A stretch of DNA of 5,898 nt from Bacillota bacterium (GTDB taxonomy: Bacteria > Bacillota > Desulfotomaculia > Desulfotomaculales > Desulfallaceae), in the NCBI GenBank assembly GCA_009781965.1, contig WQUS01000133.1, positions 1 through 5,898 on the forward strand, in the 5' to 3' direction. Below the pieces are notes generated by a model. The model was not told the origin of the DNA and ran no database searches. It was given only the letters and a program-made list of their open reading frames with translations. Positions 1-5,658 of this stretch are shown here, one piece after another. Within the stretch, counting starts at the first letter, position 1; each line of letters starts with the position of its first letter. Position numbers and translations under genes: made by a program.

Positions 1-1068
1 CAGCCCGTCCAACACCCATGGTTCGTCCTGAGCATAGCGAAAGCGCAAGCCCTTGACCAGCAAAGTGTAGTTTTGCGGTGCGGGTGATGGTCCGGGCAGG
101 TCCCGGACCTGGGGAGCGGCGTCGGTAACGGCAAAGAGCCTGCGGGCTGCCGCCAGGCTTTCTTCCAGCTGCTGCAAAGCCATGGGCAGGGGCAGGACCG
201 CTTCAAAGCTGCTTAAGGCGCCCAAGATCAGCACGGCTAAGTAAACGCCATCCAGCCGGCCTTGCCTGACCAGCGGTATCGCCAGCAACAGCAGCGACCA
301 CATGGCCAGGTTCATCAGCAGACTGCCTAAGGCGGAGGATAATCCCCTGCCCCAGGCCAGCCGCCCCTGTAAGTGCAGCAATTTCCGGCTCAACAGGTTG
401 ACTTGCTCCTGTTGCTCCTCCTCCCGGTTAAAGGCTGTAATTTCCGTGATGCCTTGGATGATGTCTACCATTTGTACGTTCAGTGCTGCCCTGGCCGTTA
501 GCATTTGCCGGCCCGCGCCCCGGCTCAGCGCCCTTACTGCCAGAGGCGCCGCCAGGGCGGCGGCAAGCAAAAAAAACAGCAGGGTTAAAGCCAGGCCGGG
601 GCCCAACCAGGCCCCAAACACTCCGGCCACTGCCAGCAGCACCAGCAGAGCCGTCAAGAAAGGGGCCAGAACCCGCAAATAAAACTGCTCCAGTGTTTCC
701 ACATCCGCCGCGAACCGGCTGAGCAGTTCCCCGCTGCGGTATTCCATCAGCCTGGCCGGCGCCAAAGGTTCCAGAGCTGTGTAAAACCATACCCGGAGCC
801 GGCTTAGGAGCTTGAATGTGGCGTCGTGGGCGAAGTAACGTTCCAGGTAGCGGCAGACAGGCCGGGTCAGGCCGAAGAAACGCACGCCGGCGACAGCCGG
901 CATTAATGCCATCACCGGTGGATGCAAGGCCGCGGCAGAGATGAGAAAGGCAGCGGCAGCCATCAGACCGATACCGCCGGCCACGGTTAAAAATCCTAAC
1001 CCGGCGGCTAACAGCATGGGCAGCCAGTAGGGAGCGATTAACGCCAGCAAACGGACAAAAGTTTTCAT
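1..1068 (-). CDS. cydC: CydC subunit of the CydDC ABC transporter (partial, C-terminus beyond window)
   Basis: This is one half of the heterodimeric ABC exporter required to assemble cytochrome bd. In E. coli CydDC has been linked to thiol (cysteine/glutathione) export and, from structural work, to haem handling. The frame is open for 356 codons from ATG at 1068 to the window edge. The stretch TRPVCRYLERYFAHDATF (about residues 68-85) and the later GELLSRFAADVETLEQFYLR (113-132) closely match the corresponding CydC signatures. Hydrophobic segments lie near 17-52, 133-176 and 237-290. A proline-rich linker (about 318-334) leads to FRYAQDEPWVLDGL, the first strands of the NBD. Walker A and all later motifs lie outside the window, so ATPase integrity cannot be judged. 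The start overlaps the cydD stop (ATGA, 4 bases) and follows GGAGG at 6-base spacing. The family usually has about 570 residues, so roughly 200 codons are missing at the edge. CydD is excluded because this copy has the CydC-type N-terminus. Confidence 0.95.
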   Translation of the reverse strand, partial: MKTFVRLLALIAPYWLPMLLAAGLGFLTVAGGIGLMAAAAFLISAAALHPPVMALMPAVAGVRFFGLTRPVCRYLERYFAHDATFKLLSRLRVWFYTALEPLAPARLMEYRSGELLSRFAADVETLEQFYLRVLAPFLTALLVLLAVAGVFGAWLGPGLALTLLFFLLAAALAAPLAVRALSRGAGRQMLTARAALNVQMVDIIQGITEITAFNREEEQQEQVNLLSRKLLHLQGRLAWGRGLSSALGSLLMNLAMWSLLLLAIPLVRQGRLDGVYLAVLILGALSSFEAVLPLPMALQQLEESLAAARRLFAVTDAAPQVRDLPGPSPAPQNYTLLVKGLRFRYAQDEPWVLDGL

Positions 1069-2825
1069 TGCCCACCTCCGAATGCCGCCACCAGCCGCTG
1101 ATAGACTCCTTGCCGCGCCAAAAGTTCCCGGTGCCGTCCGGTTTCCGCTACCAGTCCCTCTTGCAGCACAATAATCCGGTCGGCCAGACGGAGAGTGTTG
1201 AGCCGGTGGGCGATGAAAAGCACTGTTCGCCCTTGCATCAGGCGCTCCAAGGCCTCCAGTACGAACCGCTCATTGACCGGGTCCAAGCCAGCGGTAGCTT
1301 CGTCTAAAATCAGTAACGGCGCGTCTTTGAGGAAGGCCCGGGCAATGGCCAGCCGCTGAGCCTGGCCGCCGCTGAGCCGGAGGCCGTTTTCGCCTACCTG
1401 GGTGTCGTAGCCTTGGGGAAGAGCGGTGATAAACCGGTGGGCCCCGGCTTGCTCAGCCGCCGCCATAACTTCGGCCATGGGAGCCTCGGGCTGGCCCAGG
1501 CGGATGTTTTCGGCCACGGTACCGTAAAAAAGATAGGGTGTCTGAGGTACCAGAGCGACGTGCCGGCGCCATTGGGCCGCCGGTATCTGAGCTAAGGGCA
1601 GGCCGTTAGCCGTGATTTGTCCCCGGTCCGGCTCGATGAACCGCAGCAGCAGGTGGGCAACAGTACTCTTTCCGGCGCCGCTGGGGCCAACCAGGGCAAT
1701 CCGTTCGTGCGGCTGAAGCTGGAAGGAGATTCCCCGCAGGGCCGGCCGGTCTCCCTGATCAAAGGCATAGTGGACCTCTGTAAAGGCCAGGGGACAGACC
1801 GGCTGCAACCCGGGCCGGTCTGGCAAGCCGGGTCTGTCCCCTGCCGGGACGCCGGGACGCCGCTGGTTTGGAGCCCGGGGCGTTTCCAGAATGGCAAAGA
1901 TGCGTTCGGCGGCGGCGGCGCCGGCAAGACCGATGTGAAAGTGGCTGCCCAGCAGTCTTAAGGGCAAATAAAATTCCGGCGCCAACAGCAAAATAAAAAA
2001 GGCTTGCTCAAAGGGCATTTGGCCTGCTACCAGACGCAGGCCGATGGCAACTGCCACCAGGGCGGTGCTGATGGTGGCGATAAATTCCAATACCAAGGCG
2101 GAAAGAAAAGCGACCCGCAGTACGCCCAGGGTCGTCTCCCGGAAGCTGTCGCTGATGCGCGCCATGACCTCGGCCTGGACCTTGCTCCGGCCAAAAATTT
2201 TCAGGGTGGTAAGACCCTGGAGGATATCCAGAAAATGAGCGCTCATCCGGCTTAAGGTTTCCCACTGTTTTTGGGACAGTGATTGGGCCCAACTGCCGAT
2301 GAGGAACATGAACAAGGGAATCAGCGGAGCGGTGCAGAGAAGAATCAGACCGGCAATCCAGTCCAAGGGGAAGACGAAGCCCAGGACAGCCAAGGGTACC
2401 AGCGCGGCTAAAGCCAATTGGGGCAAATAGCGGGCAAAATAAGCGTCCAGCGCTTCAATCCCTTCCACCAGGACGTTCACCAGTTCGCCGGTGCGCTCCC
2501 CACCTGCGTATACCGGGCCCAGGGCTAATATGTGGGCTAAAAGACGCCGGCGCAGATGGTGTTTAATCCGTGCGGCAACCCGGTGCGCGGCAATTTCACT
2601 TGCCCAGGCCAGCCCGGCGCGCAAAATGATGATGCCCAGCAGGGGCCAGAGCCAGAGCCACACATCGCTCAGGCTCCGGCCCGCCAGGAACACGCCATTC
2701 ACTATCCGGGCCAAATAGCCGGCCTGCAGGATGGCCAGCAACCCTGCGCCCAGCCCCAATCCGATACTCAGGGCCAGGAAAAAACGTACCGGTCCGGTTT
2801 CGCGCCAAAGTCTTTTGTCCATCAT
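1065..2825 (-). CDS. cydD: CydD subunit of the CydDC ABC transporter
   Basis: This is the complete partner of CydC, 586 residues (E. coli CydD is about the same length). The N-terminal ABC transporter type-1 membrane domain (about 1-315) carries the CydD-typical run YFARYLPQLALAALVPLAVL (129-148) and APLIPLFMFLIG (166-177). The C-terminal NBD (about 345-586) is intact: Walker A GPSGAGKST (380-388), Q-loop Gln428, signature LSGGQ (484-488), Walker B LLILDE (504-509) with catalytic Glu509, D-loop AGLD (512-515) and H-loop His540. This half therefore has a consensus ATPase set. The gene starts with tandem ATG codons (2825 and 2822); GGGTGA six bases upstream is a modest ribosome site, so either ATG could be used. 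It lies 216 bases downstream of cydB and overlaps cydC by 4 bases. The linker (about 320-346) is repetitive (RPG-x-P units) and appears roughly ten residues longer than in E. coli CydD; it is encoded by a DNA palindrome described separately. The DNA looks richer in G+C than cydAB. Confidence 0.96.
   Translation of the reverse strand: MMDKRLWRETGPVRFFLALSIGLGLGAGLLAILQAGYLARIVNGVFLAGRSLSDVWLWLWPLLGIIILRAGLAWASEIAAHRVAARIKHHLRRRLLAHILALGPVYAGGERTGELVNVLVEGIEALDAYFARYLPQLALAALVPLAVLGFVFPLDWIAGLILLCTAPLIPLFMFLIGSWAQSLSQKQWETLSRMSAHFLDILQGLTTLKIFGRSKVQAEVMARISDSFRETTLGVLRVAFLSALVLEFIATISTALVAVAIGLRLVAGQMPFEQAFFILLLAPEFYLPLRLLGSHFHIGLAGAAAAERIFAILETPRAPNQRRPGVPAGDRPGLPDRPGLQPVCPLAFTEVHYAFDQGDRPALRGISFQLQPHERIALVGPSGAGKSTVAHLLLRFIEPDRGQITANGLPLAQIPAAQWRRHVALVPQTPYLFYGTVAENIRLGQPEAPMAEVMAAAEQAGAHRFITALPQGYDTQVGENGLRLSGGQAQRLAIARAFLKDAPLLILDEATAGLDPVNERFVLEALERLMQGRTVLFIAHRLNTLRLADRIIVLQEGLVAETGRHRELLARQGVYQRLVAAFGGGQ
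1073..1079 (-). promoter_or_regulatory. Ribosome binding site of cydC
   Basis: GGAGGTG on the minus strand lies inside the last codons of cydD, with GGAGG six bases before the cydC ATG (1068). Together with the ATGA stop/start overlap it fixes the cydC start and suggests translational coupling of CydC to CydD. Confidence 0.8.
1788..1843. repeat. GC-rich REP-like palindrome inside the cydD linker
   Basis: A perfect 13-bp inverted repeat: CAGGGGACAGACC at 1788-1800 and GGTCTGTCCCCTG at 1831-1843. The stem extends inward by four more pairs (GGCT 1801-1804 with AGCC 1826-1829) if one G (1830) is bulged, leaving a 21-base loop. The loop holds a further partial copy (CCGGTCTGG). Tandem GCCGGGAC units follow at 1843-1858. 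It encodes CydD residues 328-346, exactly the flexible membrane-to-NBD linker, and the reading frame stays open. GGGGACAG/CTGTCCCC palindromes recall REP-type repeats mobilised by RAYT (Y1) transposases in some Firmicutes. That link is from memory; no transposase is visible here. Confidence 0.6.
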
Positions 2826-2846
2826 TTGTCTTCACCCGGTGCTGCC

Positions 2847-2860
2847 GTAATAGCTATTAC
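2847..2860. repeat. 14-bp perfect palindrome upstream of cydD
   Basis: GTAATAGCTATTAC is fully self-complementary. It lies 22 bases upstream of the first cydD ATG, near one end of the long palindromic element, and could be a regulator half-site pair or simply part of that element. The other end of the element has the related but not identical sequence CTATTACTATTA (3014-3025). Confidence 0.6.
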
Positions 2861-2903
2861 GTTACTGATCATACCCTGTGTTTGCTAGTACTCATAGTGA
2901 ATA

Positions 2904-2977
2904 CGGCACGCAAAACTATTAACCGTAAGCGATTTCTCAAAAGAGCATGAGCGCACGGTTAATAGTTTTGCGTGCCG
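2904..2977. repeat. Perfect 23-bp inverted repeat (stem-loop) between cydB and cydD
   Basis: The arm at 2904-2926 (beginning CGGCACGCAAAACTATT) is the exact reverse complement of the arm at 2955-2977 (ending AGTTTTGCGTGCCG). The loop is 28 bases (2927-2954). A 23-bp perfect match cannot be chance at this distance. There is no U-tract after either arm, so it is not a standard intrinsic terminator. It may still attenuate, stabilise the 3' end of cydAB mRNA, or act as a protein-binding dyad. Confidence 0.9.
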
Positions 2978-3041
2978 GCTCAATGCGAAAGCAGTAACGT
3001 GTGAACAGTAACCCTATTACTATTATGCGGCCGCACCCTTT

Positions 3042-4046
3042 TTAGTATTTCAGATCCTTGACGGTAACGCGCTTACGGAAAACCCAGTAAGTCCAAGCCT
3101 GGTAAAGGAGGACCACCGGAACCAGGGTCAAGGCGACAATGGTCATCACTTTAAGGGTATAGGGGCTTGACGAGGCATTGGAAACCGTCAGGCTCCACAG
3201 GGGATTCAGGCTGGAAACCATGACCCGGGGGAATAAACCCCAAAAGATAGCCACGGTGGCAAATACAATGGTGAGCCCGTTCATGACAAAGGCCCAGCCT
3301 GATTTCCCGGCGCGTATCAACCAGCAGGCCAGGAGCAGCGTCACCAGGGCGGCCCAAAACACGATGCCCGCTCCGAGCTTAGTAAAAAGATCCGTATTGC
3401 TGTAGCTTAAAATAATCAGGAGCAGGAGAGCCAATGCGGCTAATATGCTTAATACTGACGCCGCCCGGCGGGCGCCGGCCAGCTGTTGGCCCTCGGTTTT
3501 CAGGGTCAGAAAGATAGCGCCGTGGAGAGTGAAAATCAACAGTGTCGCCAGTCCGCCCACCAGGGTATATGGAGACAGCAGAGTCCAGAAGCTGCCGGTG
3601 TATTGCATATTGGCGGCAATGGGCACGCCCCGGAGCAGGTTGGTGATCGCCACGCCCCACAGCAGAGCCGGTATCAGGCTGCCCACAAAAATCATGATAT
3701 CCCAGAAGTTGCGCCAGGCGGGTCGCTCGTCCTGACTGCGAAACTCGAAAGCTACCCCGCGGACGATCAAAGCCAGCAGCATCAAAAAGAGCGCCATGTA
3801 GAAACCGCTGAAAAGAGTAGCGTACCAGTTGGGAAAAGCGGCGAAGATAGCCCCGCCGGCAGTGAGCAGCCAGACTTCATTGCCGTCCCAGAAGGGGCCG
3901 ATGGTGTTGATGAGCACACGGCGCTCTTGGTCATTCTTGCCCAGGAAAGGCAACAGGACGCCTACGCCGTAGTCGAAACCCTCCAGAAAAAAATAGCCGA
4001 TAAACAATACGCCGATCAACAAAAACCAGAGTATATTTAGGTCCAT
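3042..4046 (-). CDS. cydB: Cytochrome bd ubiquinol/menaquinol oxidase subunit II (CydB)
   Basis: This is the second membrane subunit of the bd-type quinol oxidase. It carries no quinol site of its own and supports haem binding and the O2/proton paths of CydA. The 334 residues are close to Firmicute CydB and shorter than the E. coli protein (379). Conserved blocks appear in order: GYFFLEGFDYGVGVLLPFLG (17-36), GPFWDGNEVWLLTAGGAIFA (50-69), RGVAFEFR (96-103), SLIPALLWGVAITNLLRG (123-140), FPRVMVSSLNP (272-282) and SLTVSNASSSPYTLKVM (285-301). Hydrophobic segments fit about eight to nine membrane helices. ATG at 4046 lies inside the last codons of cydA (10-base overlap) and has AAGGAGG seven bases upstream, so the start is secure and translation is probably coupled. 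The protein ends KDLKY just before the palindromic intergenic element. No small accessory subunit gene (CydX/CydS type) is recognisable after it. Confidence 0.97.
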   Translation of the reverse strand: MDLNILWFLLIGVLFIGYFFLEGFDYGVGVLLPFLGKNDQERRVLINTIGPFWDGNEVWLLTAGGAIFAAFPNWYATLFSGFYMALFLMLLALIVRGVAFEFRSQDERPAWRNFWDIMIFVGSLIPALLWGVAITNLLRGVPIAANMQYTGSFWTLLSPYTLVGGLATLLIFTLHGAIFLTLKTEGQQLAGARRAASVLSILAALALLLLIILSYSNTDLFTKLGAGIVFWAALVTLLLACWLIRAGKSGWAFVMNGLTIVFATVAIFWGLFPRVMVSSLNPLWSLTVSNASSSPYTLKVMTIVALTLVPVVLLYQAWTYWVFRKRVTVKDLKY

Positions 4047-5422
4047 AACGACGCCTCCTTTTTCGATGCCAGCGGTTTATCCGTGGGTAATTCCTGGGGA
4101 CCGCGCTTAATCGCTTTAGTGAGGAGATAAAGATCGGCTACCGCCAATACTCCGTAGATTAAGGTAAAGGCAATCAAGGTGGTCAGAACGGCGCCGGCGG
4201 AGACAGCTGGGGAAACAGCTTCATTCACCTTCTGCAGCCCTTGTACAATCCAGGGTTGCCGGCCTGTTTCGGCCATAAACCAGCCGCAGATATTGGCGAT
4301 GTAGGGCAGGGGAATGCTCCAAAGTAGCGCTTTTAAGGTCCGCGGTCTGGCGGCCAATTGCCCCTTCCGCAACAGGTAAAGGCTGTACAGAGAGATGAGA
4401 ATCATCCATAAGCCGGCGGCCACCATCAGACGAAAGCTCCAGAACAGCGGCGTAACCGGCGGGATGTAGTTACCCGGTCCGTAAGTGGTTTCATATTCGG
4501 CCTGAATCTCTTTTAATCCTTTTACCTCGCTGGTAAAGGAATTATGAGCCAGGAAGCTTCCCAAAGCGGGCAGCTGAATGGTGGAGTGATTGGTCTGATT
4601 TTTCACGTCAATCAAGGTGATTAGATTCAAAGGAGCCGGCGCCTCGTTTTCCCACAAGGCCTCCGCCGCCGCCATCTTCATGGGCTGGGAGTTAACCAGA
4701 TGCTGGCCTTGGAAGTGGCCGACGCCAACGAGCAAAATAGTGCCGATGAGACCCATAGTCAAGCCGATGCGGAAAGAACGGAGGAAAAATTCGGCCTGGT
4801 TTTTCCGCAACAGATGATAAGCGCTGACACCCATCACAAAAAATGCGGCGGTGGCGTAGCCCCCCAAGACGGTGTGCGGAAATTGATAGAACACATGAGG
4901 ATTGGTTAAAAGAGCAAAAAAGTTAGTCATTTCAGCCCGGCCGTTGCGGATGATGTAACCCACCGGCTCCTGCATAAATGAGTTGGCGGCCAAAATCCAA
5001 AAGGCGGACAGGGTAGAGGCAAAAGCCACCAGCCAGATTGCCGCCGCATGCAGGGATTTGGAGAGCCGATCCCAGCCGAAGACCCACACGCCCAATAAGG
5101 TGGATTCAAGGAAGAAAGCCGCCAAGGCTTCCACCGCCAGAGGCGCGCCAAAAATATCGCCGACAAAGCGTGAGTATTCCGACCAGTTCATGCCAAAATG
5201 AAATTCCTGCACAATGCCTGTAACCACGCCCATGGCGAAGTTGATGAGGAAAAGTTTGCCCCAAAACAGGGTCATTTTTTTGTAGATATCGTTTCCCGTT
5301 CGCACATATATGGTCTCCATTACCGCCACTAAAACGGAAAGACCCAGCGTGAGCGGAACAAACAGAAAGTGATAACTGGAAGTGGCCGCGAATTGTAATC
5401 TTGCCAGTATAAGAGCTTCCAC
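4037..5422 (-). CDS. cydA: Cytochrome bd ubiquinol/menaquinol oxidase subunit I (CydA)
   Basis: This is the catalytic subunit of the bd oxidase in the cytoplasmic membrane. It oxidises quinol and reduces O2 to water using haems b558, b595 and d. The N-terminus ARLQFAATSSYHFLFVPLTL is typical. Expected haem and channel residues are all present: His18 (E. coli His19, high-spin haem ligand), His183 and Met333 (b558 ligands, E. coli His186/Met393), Glu98 and Glu106 (E. coli Glu99/107), Lys249 and Glu254 (quinol region, E. coli Lys252/Glu257), Arg331, and GWFMAETGRQPW (380-391) with Glu385 (E. coli Glu445). Nine membrane helices are predictable. The Q-loop (about 240-325) lacks the E. coli C-terminal insertion, giving 461 residues: the short-Q-loop type common in Firmicutes. 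The start is GTG at 5422, since an in-frame TAG lies four codons upstream and the next residues align with family N-termini. The possible ribosome site is weak and distant (13 bases). The gene overlaps cydB by 10 bases. Confidence 0.97.
   Translation of the reverse strand: MEALILARLQFAATSSYHFLFVPLTLGLSVLVAVMETIYVRTGNDIYKKMTLFWGKLFLINFAMGVVTGIVQEFHFGMNWSEYSRFVGDIFGAPLAVEALAAFFLESTLLGVWVFGWDRLSKSLHAAAIWLVAFASTLSAFWILAANSFMQEPVGYIIRNGRAEMTNFFALLTNPHVFYQFPHTVLGGYATAAFFVMGVSAYHLLRKNQAEFFLRSFRIGLTMGLIGTILLVGVGHFQGQHLVNSQPMKMAAAEALWENEAPAPLNLITLIDVKNQTNHSTIQLPALGSFLAHNSFTSEVKGLKEIQAEYETTYGPGNYIPPVTPLFWSFRLMVAAGLWMILISLYSLYLLRKGQLAARPRTLKALLWSIPLPYIANICGWFMAETGRQPWIVQGLQKVNEAVSPAVSAGAVLTTLIAFTLIYGVLAVADLYLLTKAIKRGPQELPTDKPLASKKEASLWT
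4054..4060 (-). promoter_or_regulatory. Ribosome binding site of cydB
   Basis: A perfect AAGGAGG on the minus strand, seven bases before the cydB ATG (4046), lies within the final codons of cydA (K-K-E-A). It decides the cydB start. It is much better placed than the site in front of cydA, which would favour ample CydB synthesis. Confidence 0.85.
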
Positions 5423-5435
5423 GGTTATGATCTAT

Positions 5436-5443
5436 CCCCCTTT
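5436..5443 (-). promoter_or_regulatory. Probable, suboptimally spaced ribosome binding site of cydA
   Basis: AAAGGGGG on the minus strand can pair with anti-Shine-Dalgarno using a G-U wobble, but it ends 13 bases before the GTG start. No ATG or alternative in-frame start lies between it and GTG. Weak spacing plus a GTG start suggests modest or regulated initiation of CydA. Confidence 0.5.
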
Positions 5444-5521
5444 AAATATTTTTTCGTTGGTTAAAAAGGGTTCAGGTTAAATAGGGTAAAATGGCCCGCG
5501 CTTAAAATCACACAAACTGGA

Positions 5522-5548
5522 CTAATTTGGTATACTTATGGGCAACAC
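5522..5548 (-). other. Possible micro-ORF (leader peptide) behind an orphan Shine-Dalgarno
   Basis: A perfect AAGGAGG (5556-5550, minus strand) lies inside the predicted cydA leader but about 130 bases before cydA. The only start codons it could serve are GTG at 5548 (one base away) or TTG at 5545 (four bases away), in the same frame. They would give M-L-P-I-S-I-P-N or the version one residue shorter, ending at TAG (5524-5522). There is no ATG between this site and cydA. It could be a leader peptide, a ribosome standby site, or a relic of a lost gene; coding is not demonstrated. Confidence 0.3.
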
Positions 5549-5580
5549 ACCTCCTTATAAAATGAATTAATAGTAAGGAA

Positions 5581-5610
5581 ATAATAATGGTTCGGCAAGG
5601 AAAATGTCAA
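5581..5610 (-). promoter_or_regulatory. Predicted sigma-A-type promoter of the cyd operon
   Basis: The minus strand reads TTGACA (5610-5605, perfect -35), 18 bases, then TATTAT (5586-5581, 5 of 6 to TATAAT). Transcription would start near 5574, giving a cydA leader of about 150 bases. It is the best promoter match in the gap and points at cydA. An AT-rich stretch and a dyad overlap the -35. Confidence 0.65.
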
Positions 5611-5630
5611 TAACTTTTGCAAAAACCATT
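5586..5630. promoter_or_regulatory. Dyad overlapping the cydA -35 region (possible operator)
   Basis: AATGGTT (5586-5592) and AACCATT (5624-5630) form a 7-bp inverted repeat. A second matched pair lies inside it: GCAA (5595-5598) with TTGC (5617-5620). The TTTTGCAAAA palindrome (5615-5624) sits just upstream of the -35. The arms bracket the -35 and touch the -10, the right place for a repressor or for an activator dimer. I cannot assign it to a known regulator family. Confidence 0.35.
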
Positions 5631-5658
5631 TAGCTGGCTTAATAATCTTAATTTGCTT

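Larger units (their letters stand above)
2838..3036. repeat. Long imperfect palindromic element filling the cydB-cydD gap
   Basis: The 216 bases between cydB and cydD contain no convincing gene. Almost all of the gap is symmetric about roughly 2937-2940. The ends match as an imperfect inverted repeat: GGTGCTGCCG-TAATAG at one end, and GGTGCGGCCG-CA-TAATAG reading inward on the other strand from 3036. Inside these are GTTACTG (2861-2867) against CAGTAAC (3006-3012, and a second copy at 2992-2998), and ACGTTACTG (2859-2867) against CAGTAACGT (2992-3000). The centre is the perfect 23-bp stem described separately. The architecture resembles a miniature palindromic intergenic unit (ERIC- or MITE-like). 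It ends within a few bases of the cydB stop and abuts the cydD ribosome site. I see no clear target-site duplication. In the mRNA it could fold into a long hairpin between the two gene pairs. Confidence 0.6.
5423..5658. other. Gene-free upstream/leader region of cydA
   Basis: These 236 AT-rich bases hold the predicted promoter, the dyad, the orphan Shine-Dalgarno and a cluster of three similar units on the plus strand: GGTTAAAAAGGG (5459-5470), GGTTAAATAGGG (5475-5486) and GGGTAAAATGG (5484-5494). No RNA gene and no known riboswitch structure is recognisable. A half-site resembling a Rex/FNR-type motif (TTTGTGTGA on the minus strand, about 5507-5515) lacks its partner. Confidence 0.5.

Noticed and set aside
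428..1075. 215-codon open frame on the minus strand
   Set aside because: It overlaps cydC in another frame; the cydC frame has clear family signatures and this one has none.
2822..2872. 16-codon ORF (MISNVIAITAAPGEDK) whose stop overlaps the cydD start
   Set aside because: It has no usable ribosome site, is very short and lies within the palindromic element; coupling to cydD is conceivable but unsupported.
2904..2977. Intrinsic terminator of cydAB
   Set aside because: The stem is long and perfect, but no U-tract follows on the minus strand and the loop is large, so the canonical form is absent.
3486..4040. 184-codon plus-strand frame
   Set aside because: It is antisense to cydB, hydrophilic and Gln-rich, with no ribosome site; it is a shadow of the real gene.
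5507..5515. Rex or FNR-type operator (TTTGTGTGA on the minus strand)
   Set aside because: Only one half-site is present; the symmetric partner (TCACAA) is missing at the required spacing.
5528..5536. Extended -10 promoter on the plus strand (TGGTATACT)
   Set aside because: It has no -35 at proper spacing and no plus-strand gene downstream; TATAC-type palindromes arise easily in AT-rich DNA.
5623..5640. Terminator of the upstream partial gene (AAGCCA-GCTAAA-TGGTTT then TTG)
   Set aside because: Only six pairs including a G-U, with the T-run used up in the stem; too weak to call.
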